Part shown: positions 14,021 to 28,800 of the stretch, in pieces
Layout: each line of letters begins with the position of its first letter
How positions within the stretch are numbered: the stretch's first letter is position 1
Assembly (NCBI GenBank): GCA_026874595.1
Contig: CM049306.1
Location: 52,358,019 to 52,422,018, forward strand
DNA length: 64,000 nt
Reading direction: 5' to 3'
DNA from: Sipunculus nudus
Taxonomy: Eukaryota > Annelida > Sipuncula > Golfingiida > Sipunculidae
Translations under genes and position numbers: made by a program
The notes under the pieces: generated by a model
Told to the model about the DNA's origin: nothing
Databases searched by the model: none
Seen by the model: the letters and a program-made list of their open reading frames with translations, nothing else

Positions 14021-16755
14021 TTAAAATTTTTAAATAAGGATACGAGTGTACATGTATATAAGTAATATCTTCGTGGGTAGAATGTGATCAGCGTTAGGCA
14101 GTCTCGATAGAACCTCAAAGATTCGTTTAAATGGCTTACAGCCACTAAACGCTTGCCGTAAAGGGTATTATCTTCCATTACCAGTTCTGTTTGGCTGAAT
14201 GCATAAGGTACCAAGTAAAACAAACCTAGCTCCTTTTTCTCCTGTTTTTTTTTTTATTGTGTAGGTCTGTGTGTTGAAAAATTTTCAAAACAATTGTGTC
14301 GGTTTCCTGTAACAGGACCGCATGGCCGAAGGTAAGATATTATGCATGCGCGAAAATGTGTTGGTTGCAATCTCCGTTTATGAGAGTTTTACATCAAGAT
14401 ATGTTTATATATTTCATTCAAGCCACTGATTGCGCCCGATGCAAGTTTATTTCTTCTGTGTGAAGGCCAAAGGACATGGTTTAAGAACGAAATCCTCGCA
14501 GATATGTTTATAGTTTCATGAGAGAACACTGTATTTCAGGTATACCTAATGGACCATTTAAAGAATGGGCACGTTTAACGACGGGTTATGACTTTAGTAC
14601 ATGTCTCATTGACATTATTTTAGACTAAAAAGACTGTTATTATAGACTGTTAGACAATTATGTTAGACTATTATTTCAAACTATTGAGACCACTCTTTTA
14701 AAAATATTCAGTTTGTATTTTATTCTATTTAGATTATTATTTGTCACTATTTAGACTATTTTAGACTATTTAGACTGTTATTTTTTACTTTTTTAACTTT
14801 TATTTAGACTGTTAGACAATAAGTCTTGGTGGAGGTTATATCATCATTGTGACATAGTGGTTTCTAAGATGACCAATTTTTATCTTTTGGCTTTGCAAAC
14901 CCATTTTTATTGAAACAGGCCCTAGATTGGAAGACTAATTCTGATTAAAAACATGAAAACCAGAAAACCCATTACTGCTCATTATTCTTAATGCATCAGG
15001 CCACTCAACATCGTTCATTATACGCAGTTCCATATATATGTTTTGTTCACTATTACAGAACGGTAACAGTCATCGTATAAAAACATGAGCTTTGAGAATA
15101 AACTTTAGCAGAAAATGTGAAGTTTGGGACTTTTGATCGCAAAATGCATTTTTTTTTCAAATATTCCTAACTTTAACTATTAAATGAACATCAGGGAATA
15201 TCATATAGCCCGTTGTTACGCAAATTAAATGTGTTCAGCTGAACTATGTTAAAACGGCTTGGGTATTTATATTAGATAACCGTGTAGGGAACATATGTTG
15301 CAGAAAACATAGGTTGCGGGAACCTGGGTTGCAGGGAACATATAGGTTGCGGGGAACATATAGGTACGCTCTCAGACCGTGGCACGAACAGCTGACCAAT
15401 CTTAAAAATTGCTCGTATTCCTATACTTTCTGGCTGCTCATGGATATTGTATTTCTCAGAGAAGTTATGTTTATTTAAGCCCTGTGTATAAACACAAACT
15501 GTATTTAAAACACGAACATACTTGAAATGAAGAAAATTTTCACGGTGAAAAGTCAGTTTTAAGAAACCAAAGAGCTGTTGAGACGAAGCCAGTTGAACAG
15601 CTCACGTACCTACGTGCCAGTTCCAGGGGGTCGTTCAGTGATGGAGAAGGCGTCGAGGATCAAAGAGACGAAGTTAAGAAAACAAATCAATCAATGTTGT
15701 CTGTGCTCTGGAATAACAGACAGCAACTTTTGTAGTTTCGGAATAGCATTTAGGCAAAAGCAAGGGAAATATTTGTTTCTGGAAGAGATAATTAGAATAT
15801 ATTTATATTTATTTTGTATATATAACGCCTAGAAATATTGAATTATAATTGAGATAGTATCCAAAAAATGTGCACAATAATAATGTGCTTAGTATACATT
15901 TTATACATTGTAGTTGTGTTTACAAAATTCATGAAATGTTAAAAAAATATTTATTAGAGAATCATAAAAATAATTAAATAATTAATAGACATACAATGAT
16001 ATTGTGAGAACATCACCGTCATAATATGTTTAAAACAAGTTTCATCATTTGTAATATTTTTGTTTTTTGTTTTTCAGCTATAAATGTTCGGGTCACGCAG
16101 TACATGCCAAAAGAGGCACCCTCAGTGCCCAGGGGAGAATTCCTATTGAAATTAAACTTCTGGGAACGATTCACGCATATAAGTCTTATGTACGAGAGTT
16201 TAAAGATCCATATCATCTGTGAACAATCCTTTTATGCTAAATCAAAAGAGTAACAATTTAAGAGCGAAGGAAAAAAACAATTTACAAAGACATTCTTTTC
16301 ATAGTTGACATATCTTTAGGCGTTTGGTCCCGAATGGAGACCGGGTTATTAGGTGCATTCCTCTCTTAAATTCAGCAGACGTTGAGAACTAATTCACCAT
16401 TATGAAAAGGATTGACACATTAGGAGGGCGGGATTTTAACATCTCTTGCACTTGGACGTACCTCGTTCTGACGTCAGGGGTCATCCGGGTACACCTGCGA
16501 CAGGGCCGCATGGGTACTCACGGTTCCCGCCAGGGGACTCTTCATGAAGTGCCATTCTCCACAGAGAGGACTTATACGGGTAATGTCAAGGATATGCACA
16601 ACTGATCTTGACTCTGAGCTGGAGGTTTTATAGCCATAAGAACAAATTACAGTTAAGCCACATCCTTACGTATGCATGTGTCTTTAAATAAATAAAGGAA
16701 AGGATCAATATACTTAATAATTTCAAGACTCAGAAATGTTACATTGTTGAGAAAA
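14021..16755. other. Intergenic; short TTTAGACTATT-type repeats, otherwise nothing
   Basis: Between 14620 and 14830 the words TTAGACTATT and TAGACTGTTA recur in loose order. The 18-bp minisatellite is listed separately. A 75-codon frame at 16026-16253 has a hydrophobic start but no known domain. Confidence 0.6.
15286..15364 (+). repeat. ~18-bp minisatellite, four to five copies
   Basis: Units of GGTTGCGGGGAACATATA and variants (GGGAACATATGTTGCAG, GGTTGCGGGAACCTG). Confidence 0.85.
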
Positions 16756-17004
16756 GACCACAAATTGCTATTAGTGTAGATTTCAGTTAAATTTGTTATT
16801 TTTCTGCCTCATATTATTATAGCTATTACTTATCTGACATTAACCTAGCGTTTTTCACATTATATGGTCCATCTCTTTATTATTTACTTAATATTTGAGA
16901 ATATTAAGAAAATGTCAGATAAGTAATAGTTATAAGGAAAAGACCCTGAAAAGTAACAAATTTAACCAAAATCTACACTGATAGCAATTCAAGCGCCTGT
17001 GGTC
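16756..17004. mobile_element. Foldback (long inverted repeat) element, about 249 bp
   Basis: The left arm 16756-16845 and the right arm 16910-17004 are complementary with some mismatches; for example AGTGTAGATTTCAGTTAAAT on the left pairs with ATTTAACCAAAATCTACACT on the right, and ATTACTTATCTGACATT with AATGTCAGATAAGTAAT. The outer ends are GACCACA and TGTGGTC. The loop is about 65 bp. It has MITE-like structure, and its transcript would be a long hairpin. Confidence 0.85.
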
Positions 17005-20000
17005 AAACGGATATACAGATCTGTATACCTATTATCTGGCGAAAAACTGTTAGCATTACGCCACAACGCCTGGCCAATAACCCGGTTTTTACCTCCCCAG
17101 GGTGTCAATAGGTTATGCCCCCCAAAAAATCGGAACAGCCCCATATCCTTTACAATGAACCAGTTACTCTTCTCTCAAAAAGTGTGTATTCAAATGGTTC
17201 AAGTTTTAAGTATAGGAGTATGCAAATTTAATTCCGAAGTTGAACTCTCCCAGTTGTTTGTTTCTACAGGGAAGGGTATGGTATCATAAAAACCTGTGAG
17301 ATAATAGGTTTTGGGAGGCCATATTAGAGAGCGTCGCCTTCAGGATATATCCAAAATGTGGTTGATGACGTCACAACAGAAAAGCGCCTGCGAAAAGTAT
17401 TTAGGCAACTAATGTGTTCAATCAAGTGCTTACTGCTTCGGGGTGGACCGAGCCTGGTTCACATGCAGGACAGGAGGGGGCTGAAACGGAGCCTCCATTA
17501 CTTGCACGCGTGTGCGCGAACGTAGCGGTTAATAACGATGAAAAACTGGCGTGTTAAATATCTAATTTCGGACATTAAGACATAAAACATGACCTTCTAG
17601 GTATGCAAAGGCAATTTTTTTCACTTGCATTAAACTGAACCTATAGATTTAGTTATATCGTATTTAAAAAGAAAATTTACGGAAAACACAGATAAGACTA
17701 AGTTGTAGTTTTCAGGAAAAGAATATTTGAACCGCAAGTTTAAAGGCATATATATAAACTGTTTTAAAATAAGTTTTTTTGCTAGCAAAAGAAATGGAGA
17801 AGTTAAATGTTCCTGGCCGAAGTTTACCCTGATCGTAAGTTTCAATATATTCATTAAAAAATAAAATGCTTGTTAAAAAGGCTTGTAATTGTAATTTCAT
17901 TTGGAAATTCACCCCCACTTGCTAATTACTTAAATATCTCCCTGGCAGCATAAACATGGGATTTAAAAGTAAAATATATGAACACGAATGTATGGATGAA
18001 CGTAGAGCACGTAACGCACAGCTTACATTATCAATAGCTAAAATGAAGTTGACCCAGACCTTGCGGCACTTTATTAAAAGTAGGCCGCCACCTGGTCCCG
18101 AGACGCTTTAAAGATATTCTTACGCCAACAGGAATATTATCAATCAAATAATACAAGCATGAATACATTGAAAGTGTTATGATTTTCCCGCCCACTGAAC
18201 ACATCAAACAACCTAGTGACGGGGCGCTTTGTCTGAAGGTGTCATAATTATCACCTGAATCACGTATAGGTTGTAGAAAACGCCGTGTTTAGTGTCGGAC
18301 AGGTCTTTGAAGGATCTGGTGAAAATGGTTTTGCTTGTTCGTGACACACGAAATCTTTAATTATTTCATTATGCGACGGCCCTAGTTTATTAAATAATAA
18401 TTGGGTGAAGGTGAAGTTTTCCTTATTCATCATTCTAAAATTGTAGAAGATGAAGGCGATTCCAACAAAATTATCAAGCTTTTACAGAGAAATCTCTATA
18501 TAGTGATATTACCTCTGCTTAAAATTAACATGCAAGATTCGTCTCTTTGTCTTGAACAAATACAATTTTTATCTTAATATGATTTCCGGATTCGTCTTTA
18601 GACAGCTCAGGTTACAGCATATGGTTTTTATACACTCCTGTTTTATATTTCATATATGTATCGGATTTTCGGATCAAAACGTCAAAGGCCACCAGTGTTC
18701 ATGAATTCAGGTTAACAGTGATTTTAGGTCAATGCAAATTAAACAATTAAACTTGGTACCCTGGTGAACTGTGACAATAGCCAGATAGAGCAAGTAAGAA
18801 TTTCCTCATAACTTTTAGGTTGGTTATTAGTACTTGGCGAATAAAATGTGCAAGGTCCAAAGTCAACTCTAGTTACAGATTTTGGTAAACTATTCATAAA
18901 TCAGCAACCACTTACCATTTTGTTTCCATATTTACTTATGTATAGGGGAGGGGTTAAGGATTATATGGACCAAACATCAAGTTCACAGACCACCGTTTTT
19001 CAAAAACAAGTCAGAAGTGTTTTGTCGTCAGGCTCATTGCTCGTGAAGATGATTCAGTGAAACGGTTTGCGGACCATTGAGACAATTAATACCCAGGCTT
19101 ATGAACCGAGGTTTTATACATACTAGGCTTGATGTTAGCACTTAGTTGCAACATTCATTAGGCTCACAGCTCTGCTGTTACTGAAGACATACTGACACGT
19201 TTTATATGGTGCACTGCATGTTTTCAGATATTTTAAATTGTTTTATACACTTTAGGCAAAAAAAAATATTAAAAGTTATGGGGATAATACAGATCGTCTT
19301 TAATTGCATGAGCCATGCATAATAGGGGGCGCCCCAGCAACCAGTAATTTCAGATTGATGCAAAGGTTAACCTTTAATCAAATTAAAGCTTAAGTTCTAT
19401 TTGGAAAATTCTATACATAAAAGTACATATATTGGGGATATGGTTCTTGTTCGATTTACAAAACTTGATTTCTTAAACTATCCATCATAAAACCTCACTA
19501 ACATTCAATTTGGTCCTTTGTTTTAGTAGGTTCAGTTAGAATTTTAAGTCAGTTCTCATATACGACTTTCTATGTCTTTCATATATAAATTAGCAGGATG
19601 AGAGAAAATATAAAGACACTTTTAAAACATGTATTTGTTTCAACTTTAAAAAGCGAGGGCAGAGGCATTTCCCAATCCAAAAGTGTGCTACCCCTTGAAA
19701 CAAGGCCCATGTCAGTGTTGTTACAAAAGAAGTTGTCAAATGAATGTCCTGACAATTTCCTGGACGTGTTATTGTTAAAATGTGAATGTGATTTCTCAAT
19801 TCACAGTGCTATTTGAATGCTTGAAATTCTGATTTTTGTATCATATATAGTTTCATTTCATAATTTTTAATCACCTATTCAATTATTAATGTATGTATAT
19901 ATACAATAATATATATTAAATTTTCCTATAATTTCTTGAGTGATTAATAAGATACCCGTCAGGATAATTCTTTGTTTTCAGGTTCCTCTGCATTAATGGC

Positions 20001-23000
20001 TTCGGGTACTTCACTTTACCTGTACATCTAAATATATAATGAAGTTGTCAGAGTTCTCGTTCCTGTAATATGAATGAATAACCTTGACATGAAAAGGTAG
20101 TACTTAAAAATTACCTTTTCTTCATTTAAGTCTGGGGAATCAGACTAAGAGTGCCTTATCGTAGAAAAAGAAACACTGGATGCCGAGGCTGTTCTGAGCC
20201 ATTTTGTACGTATAAAGCAAAGGGAATTTGATGCAGAGATACATGTTGTGTTGGTAGTCATGGATGAGAAAACCTGAAAAGAATAAATTTACAGACAGCC
20301 TGTACTTTTTGTCATTACTGTTTTTTTATATGTTTTTCTACTTTGTTTCCTGTTCACTTTCACTTTTAAAAGTCTAGGACGACTTGAGAACAGTTTTCTT
20401 CTACCCAATATTTTCGACTGCATTTTTGTCTTGCATCGTGTCCGTATGAATAAATTCTTAAGCCAAACCAATATACCACAGTTTGACTGTACCGGTGTAT
20501 CTAAAATATACCGAAAACCATCATTAGAAGTCAAACCTTAGATGTATCTGGTTTTGAACAAAACCAGATCTGCAAGTCCCCCTTATATTTGATTGTCTTG
20601 TGTAGATTTTCTTAAAATTTGAATTAAGTTAATTATACTTCTGGAAGTCCTACAATATACATGTATAAGTAATGATTTAAATCCAATAATTGTGTCGAAT
20701 TGCCATTTATGACATTGTTTTGCAAAGCCAGTTTCAATGAAGTCTGTAATACTTTCGTACAACTAAATGTCATGATTAAAATCAATAAATTCACAGACAG
20801 TATAACATCCAATCAGTGTGATCAAATATATGAGATGTGCTTGAGTGTTTTCGGATGTGAAGACTTTACAAAATACAAAATCTACTAGTCAAAAGAATCC
20901 TCCTTTCCCCAAACTACTGTTATAATTTAATATTTGTTCCCCTCAAAAACAATATGGATGGCTGTAAATCCAAAAACTCTTCAAACGTAGCAGAATTCTA
21001 AGTCTTTCTCTGCCGTCATCTGGAACAAAACTACGTCTAACCTAAATGGAACCTTAAGGACATTGTTTGGAATATATATGAATTTTAAACATGTGAAAGG
21101 AATAAAATATGATCAAAATGAAAGAAAAGTTTTTTTCTAAGATTTTAACACAATTTCCACTTTGGAAGGTCAATGAAGTCATCTTGGAATTAAGGTTGAT
21201 AAATCCATTTCCCCTCAAAACTTATCTTAATAAAATAAAATTATGCAGAAGGTGTTAATCGTATCATCATTTGATCTTCATTTATCAACTCAAATAACTT
21301 TGACTTGAGCTTGTTTATGCGATGAAATGATATAAGGAATGCAAAATTTGATTTAACGTTCAATTTGGAAATATTTAGTGGCAGTTGCTTTTAAGTGAAG
21401 TTCTGCAATCGTTTGTACCCATTTGATCTCTACAAAACTTTTGTAATCCCTTAATAAGAGTATACATTTTAGTATATGACATCAACAGATAAAATTGATC
21501 GGTAACAAAGCACTACAAAATGACTTCTCCAAATCTTCATAACATTTACGTGTCCGCAATCACATTAATTCATTTAAATGGTTTTATTCTTTTATTATAA
21601 ACACAGCCCTGTACAGACTTGAAACATACCTGATTTTACGATCGAAGTTTTTATTTGAAAGCACCTAACACTATATTATTCCAATTAGGCTAACTTCAAT
21701 GGAAATTATTTACTCCCAAAACAATTAAACGGACCTTGTTAAAGTGGAGATTTTTATTTATTACAAATTTAAAAAATGTTTGCATGGGTATGAACAACAG
21801 CTTAAGCACACTTGAAAATATGAAAACGAATAGTTTTCTAATATCACTGTTACAATATTTTTTCTCTCTTCATTTGAAAACTAAATAATTTAAAATTTAT
21901 TAAAGGCACTAGGTGAGCATATCAAGAAATAGACACGTTTCGGGACATTTAAATGGGCCACATAATTTTTCATTATGAAGTTTCAATATACATTTCATAG
22001 GTTACATGTTTGTACCACCATTAATCTCATTTCTTTCATTTTTCCACGCTATTTAAGGCCCCAGCGCCCCCTAATGGCCCTGGGTGGACCATTGTCACTC
22101 TGCATATTATTCGAAAGTTTGTGACCAAATATATTCAAACCGGGTTAACAATTCATGCGGTTTGAACCGTTAAATCTTTTCATTAAGTCATCCCTTATGG
22201 GCCGATCATTGTCAACTCGAACTTAAGTTGTCAAATAGAACATAAGCTTTGATTTACCAAAAAGTAAACATTGGCATCAATTGAAATTAAAATAGTTATG
22301 TTCGGTGCCCCATGCATTTGATCCGCATGAGGTTCAAAACGGCAATGCTGCTGCCTTAACAGGTGTACTTGCCTTACTATTGGAAACCAGTCAAAGACCG
22401 CATATATACACCTCCGCCGGGACCCTGATCAAATGTCTCGTATAAAAAAAATCTGCTTCACTGTAGTGAATAATTTTGCAATAAAAAACAAGCTGATCCA
22501 AATTACTTCCTTAAATATAAAAACTTGTTCCTTGGGTGCCTCCCCTCCTCTTTCCCTACTATCACATTTCATGCTACTGTAGGTGCATTAACTTTAAATG
22601 TATTACGGTCGCATGACTAACATCAAACAATATCGATCATAACCAATCAGCGATAAGGTTGGGGTAATTAATATCATATTTAAAGAATCAAACATCCTCA
22701 TACAGCGGACAAAAAAGAAAGGTTTACTAGCAGCGGTATCCATCAACACTGAGAATAGGATAGCAAGTGGGAGGGTGGGCGGTCGTGCCTATAGAGAAAC
22801 TGGCGCAATTCTGTTACCGTGCATGCCAGAGACACACCTGTAGGAAAGCAATGAACCGTAAAAGACTAAGATGACCATTGTTAGTCCCCGGCCCGTGGTC
22901 TCCGGTATGATAAAGTTGCAAATTAATATGTTCAATTATTTTTTACAAAATAAATCATAACCCATTCATTTTGTGTGGAAGCTGCTTCCAGGCAAAGTAA

Positions 23001-23961
23001 ACAACAGATCTAGGCAAAAACAATACGTAATGGCGGATCAACGAACATAATAGACTTAATAGGGTGCCCCCGCCTGCTTGGTCTGTTACAGAGAGAAACC
23101 CTGGCACAGTAATACTGACACTGTTTATTACTACCAGGAAGTATTTGTCAAAGGATAATTAAGTGGCAATTCCGATAACGATTTATGAAATTATGTTAAC
23201 TGGTATTTTCAATATACAGATATACAGACATATAAAAATCTATACGCACAAATTAAACTTTGTCAAAAAAGCGACAGACGCAGGAAAAAATTCAGTTCGA
23301 AATTAATTTGATTCAATTGATCCTTACTATAATATAGATCTCAGCCAAAAACATTATTTGAGACGAAAGCCAATCAGCACTTGTGGTTTAACAATTAAAT
23401 GTTAGCATTCAGATGAAAAGATCATGGCGGACAAAACGCTATTCAAGCCGGTCATTGTAAAAATTGGGACAAGGTGATAATACACGTGTTCTCAGGTCAC
23501 CTGTGGACTGATTAACACCCACAATATAATGTGCACACTTGGCAGCAAGGTCATAAAACTTGTTGCCTCCACGGGGAGTGCACGAGTTCATCCCCGTTAA
23601 CCGTTCCTATGTGTTGTTAACAACATAACACACGCAACCATGAATGGAATTCGATGAAATTTCCATATATTGGTTTAACATAGACCTTGGTTTTCTGTCC
23701 GAGTCTTGTTTCCATGATATCTTTTAATCTTTTAAAACAATATTAAATTAATAATTTAAGCATTACGAGTTTTTTTTATGGTCCCATTAAGGGCAAGTCA
23801 CAAAATACAAAAAAGTCTCGGAATGGTTTGTTCTTCATGCTTAAATAATAGTATTTACGTTTGGTTACATTCTACCAATATTTATATTTTCCTCGCTCAT
23901 TTCTCTCGCTCTACTCCTTGTATACACATATACAAGACAAGACAACTTATCGTTTAAACAT
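17005..23961. other. Downstream of the gene, AT-rich, nothing recognised
   Basis: Nearly 7 kb with no tandem array, no recognised transposon and no convincing exon on either strand. 17360 holds another TGACGTCA. The longest open frames are about 80 codons and lack splice context or known domains. Confidence 0.55.
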
Positions 23962-23967
23962 TTTAAT
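23962..23967 (-). terminator. Candidate poly(A) signal ATTAAA
   Basis: ATTAAA on the sense strand, 87 nt after the exon 9 stop codon. It is the common variant of AATAAA. No AATAAA occurs in the first 650 nt after the stop. The hexamer is frequent by chance in AT-rich DNA. Confidence 0.3.
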
Positions 23968-24053
23968 ATCACTACCCTGAACAACCTGATGCTCCCATGC
24001 ATTCGAATAAGCTTGATTTGCGTATGATGTCAGTGCCACCTGGCGGCTACGAT

Positions 24054-24074
24054 TCATTTCTTCTTTCCTTTGCC
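24054..24074 (-). CDS. Exon 9: preferred last coding exon, ends GKGKKK
   Basis: After a strong acceptor (TTCTGTCTGCAG|GGC) the frame reads GKGKKK and stops with TGA, in phase 0 with exon 8. A short terminal GKGKKK-type tail suits this protein family. An ATTAAA variant poly(A) signal lies 87 nt downstream on the sense strand (23967-23962). Confidence is moderate because the exon is only 21 nt, although splice site, phase and composition agree. It competes with the candidate at 26331-26393. Confidence 0.7.
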   Translation of the reverse strand, partial: GKGKKK

Positions 24075-25762
24075 CTGCAGACAGAATGTACAGAATTACC
24101 CATAATTAAAATTTATAAGAATATTAAGCATATTAGAAGAAACATTTAGAATCTACAGTATTACCCATAATTAAACTTTATAAGAATATTTAGCATATTA
24201 GAAGAAACATTTATGCTGTAAAGGCGATCCTTATTTGGGTTGTTTTAAATACCAAACAGCAAAAGAAAAAAGCAAAAAAATTGTTTGTAGCTCACTACAA
24301 TACAATGTATATTTAATTGACGGTTGTCGCGCTTGACTTTTGTCACGGAACTCCACTGCGACAACGTCTCGGATATGCAGGTTTCCGGTTTTGAATGATT
24401 GGGAATGATACAAATTATGTCCTAAGGGGGGTCATTTTCTTTATGTCTGCAAAAATCGAGATACATCTCAGATTAGAATGAGGTTTTCGCATTGGAAAAA
24501 CATGTCTCCCCTCCCTCTGGGCCTCCGATCCCCAAATTTGAGGGGAAAAATACGGACTACTTCAAAAGTCACAGCATTCACACATTTAATACTTATTAAA
24601 GGAAGGTTGTCCACTTTTGTCCTCGATGTTCTATGAAACCGAGTTGCAGATATATGACACTGTGCTACACCTCATTTATTAAAGTTATATGAGATATGAT
24701 AATATGAGAATAAACAGTTTTTAATGTCCACATCATTTTGACTTGTTTTTGTGGTTTTAAAATTGCGTGGAGGTTACCAACCGAAAACAACCGGAACGCC
24801 TGCAATGGGATTAAGGTCCATTGTGTATATGAATACCCCCTGCTATCAGTGAGGAATGTAAGTATGTTTAAGTATGTTTGACCAATTTACCGACCCACTT
24901 GTATGGTCAATATATGTAAAAAACATGTGACTCGATCCCTTGGCACTCATTTCTTCCTTCAGATTTCATTAATTAAACTCTTGTTTCCATACTTATGGTG
25001 GGTTTCCTCTTTAAATACAGCATTTATAGTCCCCACAAAACCCTTATTCCTTAGTTTGAGTGGTTTCCAGCCTAAAATACATCATTTACACCCTACAAAA
25101 CATATTATTCCTAACTTCCACCTTAAATACATCATTTAGTCCCTACAAAACATTATTTAGAGTTTTCAATCTCTTTTACATGTACCGTCTACCTAATGAC
25201 AATAGGTGGCAGTCGAAGTGTTATATTACCGAACACTGGGTAGGCCCACTCAGGGGTGAATCCATGATTTAGGAAAGGAGGGGTCAAATGAAAAAAAAAA
25301 ACTAAAAAAAGGTCCCACGGTCTCGAATTATGGGTCTTTAACCCTTAAGAAAAAAAGATTCAAAAGTTAATGCGTTCACAAATGATTGCTATTCAGGCTG
25401 ATTTTACCTGGAAGATTCAGGTCAGGGTCATCAGTTTTCGAACCCGTCAAAGGACTTGGTTGTAACAATTAGTGTTTCAAATTTTAGGAAAACGTATGTG
25501 ACACTTCAAAAGTTATTGGGTTCACACACGAAATTCTGTCATTGGTTTTCGGACTCGTCCAAGATATAAGTAGAAACAATTTAAATTTCATGAAAAAAAT
25601 GTCCTTCAACAGTTATCGCTTTCACAAGAAACGGTACATACAACGCTCGACGATTACGGACGACGACACCAACCATAGGCGGCGTAACCGGGGGCGGCTG
25701 AGCCTCCCCTATCAAAATGATGGGTACAAAAACATATACTATTTTATTACTGAGTATTTGCA

Positions 25763-25845
<83 letters not shown>

Positions 25846-28800
25846 TCCTCCGCTCGGCCGCTTCGCGCCCTCAGTACTTGAGTACCATATAAACAGGGCC
25901 GTAGCCTCCGGGATTGAGGTGCCAAAAAAATAGTGCAAAGTTGATATTCTCTATAAAAATGCATCCATTGCCAGACAACGATCTTTTTACAAGTAGGTAA
26001 TGTTTTACTTATTAGGCATTGACCAATAAATGACAGCAAAAATGCAACAAATTGCAGTAGTATAAATACATAGTTTTTTACAAAATTTTCCACACCGTTG
26101 GAGGGTCAGGCTACGGCCCATATATGAGCGAAGCGAAACAGCAAGCCAAGTTGGGAACAATGCTACGACAGACCAAACCGTGATGTCTCCCCCATGGGAG
26201 AGGAATCATAATCATCTTTCGAAAATGCTATCGCAGCTCAACCTGTAAGCAACTATGATTGTGTATTAGGCAGGAAACAGTTTGATACTCTTAATCAAAA
26301 CCATAAGCTCTTAGACTCCTTTAATTGTGTTTATGAAACAGCTGATAAATAAACTTTTGTCTCATCTATATCTTTAGCGTCTTTTCCTTTAGCCTGTACA
26401 ACAAAATATACACCTGTCACAGGTTTGCTGCTGTGTAATCTATTGATATTAAAGTAGTTTAGTCAGTCTTCATTATATTTCAATGTCCCTAACCCCTTTA
26501 TCATAATTTTTTGTTATACTGCCTAACTTGTCCAAGAAGTGGATTAAAAATAAAGTCAAGTCCATCTGAACAAGTGTTGATAACCCTCTAACTGACAATA
26601 TGGACATAAGAGGAACAACACTGATAATTTAAACAAAAGATAAATGCAAGTAAACATGTATGTTTGATATGCAGACCAGTGGCTTTATGAGTTATACCGG
26701 AAGAGGTCCTGCTTGGAATACTTAATATGTTCGAATTTTTCAGGAAGTTCACGGGATACTAGAGGCATTATTTGTTAACAATCCAACAGGGTGAATGTCT
26801 TTTTGTGAATGTCTGGGAAACACTTTCAGAGTGAGAAATTTAATTAGGTCCACGGATATTCATATCGACAGTTTAACGAAACAAAATATCCACAAAACCG
26901 ATTAAAATTACCCGAATGAAAGCTATGTCCTTTTGAATAAAATCCCTTCGTATCTCATTCGGTTTCTTAACTTTAATATATAATTCTAAATAAAATAAGA
27001 GAAAATGCTTGGAAAATAACTTTCTAATGACATTTTTCTGTCAATTTGTCCACATTACCGGAATTACACTTGACCATGTGTGCCAGTGTTTCTCAGTATC
27101 GAAGACATGCTCGTCTGTCTTGCAATATAGCACCTGCATAAGTGTAGTTAAACCGCGTGAAGGGGACGGGATTTTGTCCTCCTGCGGCTAAACTGTTGCA
27201 ACAGTTATAAAAAGGGCAGGCTCTCTGAATATACTAAACAAAATCTAGCTTCAGTGACCAAAAAAAAATCACTACACATCCTTAGACAAAATAAGACATT
27301 AGAAATTCGCCTGGACAAGACATGTCATAGTACCATTGACAATGCTGCCGTGCCATTGGGTAAACGTAAAAATGTTTAAAAATGTTTCAAGTAAAAGACG
27401 ATGAAAAAGCCCCCACCTAGGGTGAGCATTCTGCAGACACAATTGGAAAACCGTACCATTGACAATTCTGCCGAGCCAATGGGTAAACGTAAAAATGTTT
27501 CAAAATGTTTCTTGAGTAAAAGACTATGAAAAAAGCCCCCACCTAGGGTGAGCGTTCTGCAGACTAAATAGGAACACCGTGCCCTACCGCCGTGTTTCAC
27601 TCACAAACGAGTGCGCCTTTCGGGGGTTCTTGGTTTTGTATGAAGCAGCAATTGGGTAGATTTCACACCCAGGACCCGCATATGCAGTAGTCACCGGGCC
27701 TGGATAACACGAGGATAAAAAGAATGAGAAAGTGCGTGCTGCTGCCCTGTCATGTAGTCCGAAACCGGAATGGAATTCTGCAGATGTACACACTTAAGCT
27801 AGCATTAAAAATGAGAGGCGGTTACCAAAAAAGAGAGGTACACACAGAATGCGTTAATTGGCATGCCCAGAGTCAGTGGTTGGTCATGCTACCAAAAAGT
27901 GCTCAATATGTAGAGGACACCCGGCTCTAGAAGTGATGAGCACTCATTCATATAAGATACATAAATACAAAATACCATGAAGAAATTTGCAGGTTCATTC
28001 GTAAGAATAAATGAATGGAACCACACAAGATGCACTCATAACTAGAATAAGCAGACGCTGACAGAAGCGCTCAGCCAATAGAACAGTGTTTATGAGTGGT
28101 TACAGTAAGATGTATAAAACGTATGCTCTCACATGCATGCATATCATTATCTGTAACATGTTTCTTTTTCAAGATGTAAATTTGAACTTGAGATGTAATA
28201 CCTTCAAAAGTAGTGATAAAGATCTCCATGATGATAAACACTCTGCAAGGAATTAACTTATTTTAAGGAATTAACTGTAAAAAAAAGATGTCTTGAGCAA
28301 CACCAGAGGGCAGAAATGACCATACTTTAATTTTGACCAAGAATATGCCGATGCCGATTTAAGATACTTTAGGCGGTACCACCAACCTCATGCAGCGGTT
28401 ACAGATCATCGAGGCAAATAATGACAAGTTATTTCATAATGATAATATTAAATGGTTCCTGTGAAATAAGCTCATAAGGTTGTTTCTATATATAACACTG
28501 ACCTAAAAAAAGGTCAGGATAGGTCAAGGTCACCAACGTTCAAATGTAACCAAGATTTTGTTTAAATGCATCTGCACCATAGATATGAAGTTTCCGTGTT
28601 GAATCCTTTTTGATATTCTGCCAACAAGGCAAAATTTTAAAAAAAATGAGAATAAATAGTTAAAAATCAGAAATTGTTGGTGGCGCCATCAAACTCGTGC
28701 AGCTATTACAGATCATCAAGTCCAATATGCACACTTTTTCATAACAATCCACCTAGCGGTTCCTGAGAAATAAGCTCATAAGGTTGTTTCTATATATAAC

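Noticed and set aside
16026-16253. 75-codon frame with a hydrophobic start after a TTTTTCAG acceptor
   Set aside because: No partner exon, no known domain, and a minus-strand frame of similar length overlaps; not enough to call a gene.
25542-26093. Open frames of 116 and 170 codons on opposite strands
   Set aside because: Both pass through a (TA)n tract of about 74 bp, which is open in every frame that avoids TAA; flanks show no domain.
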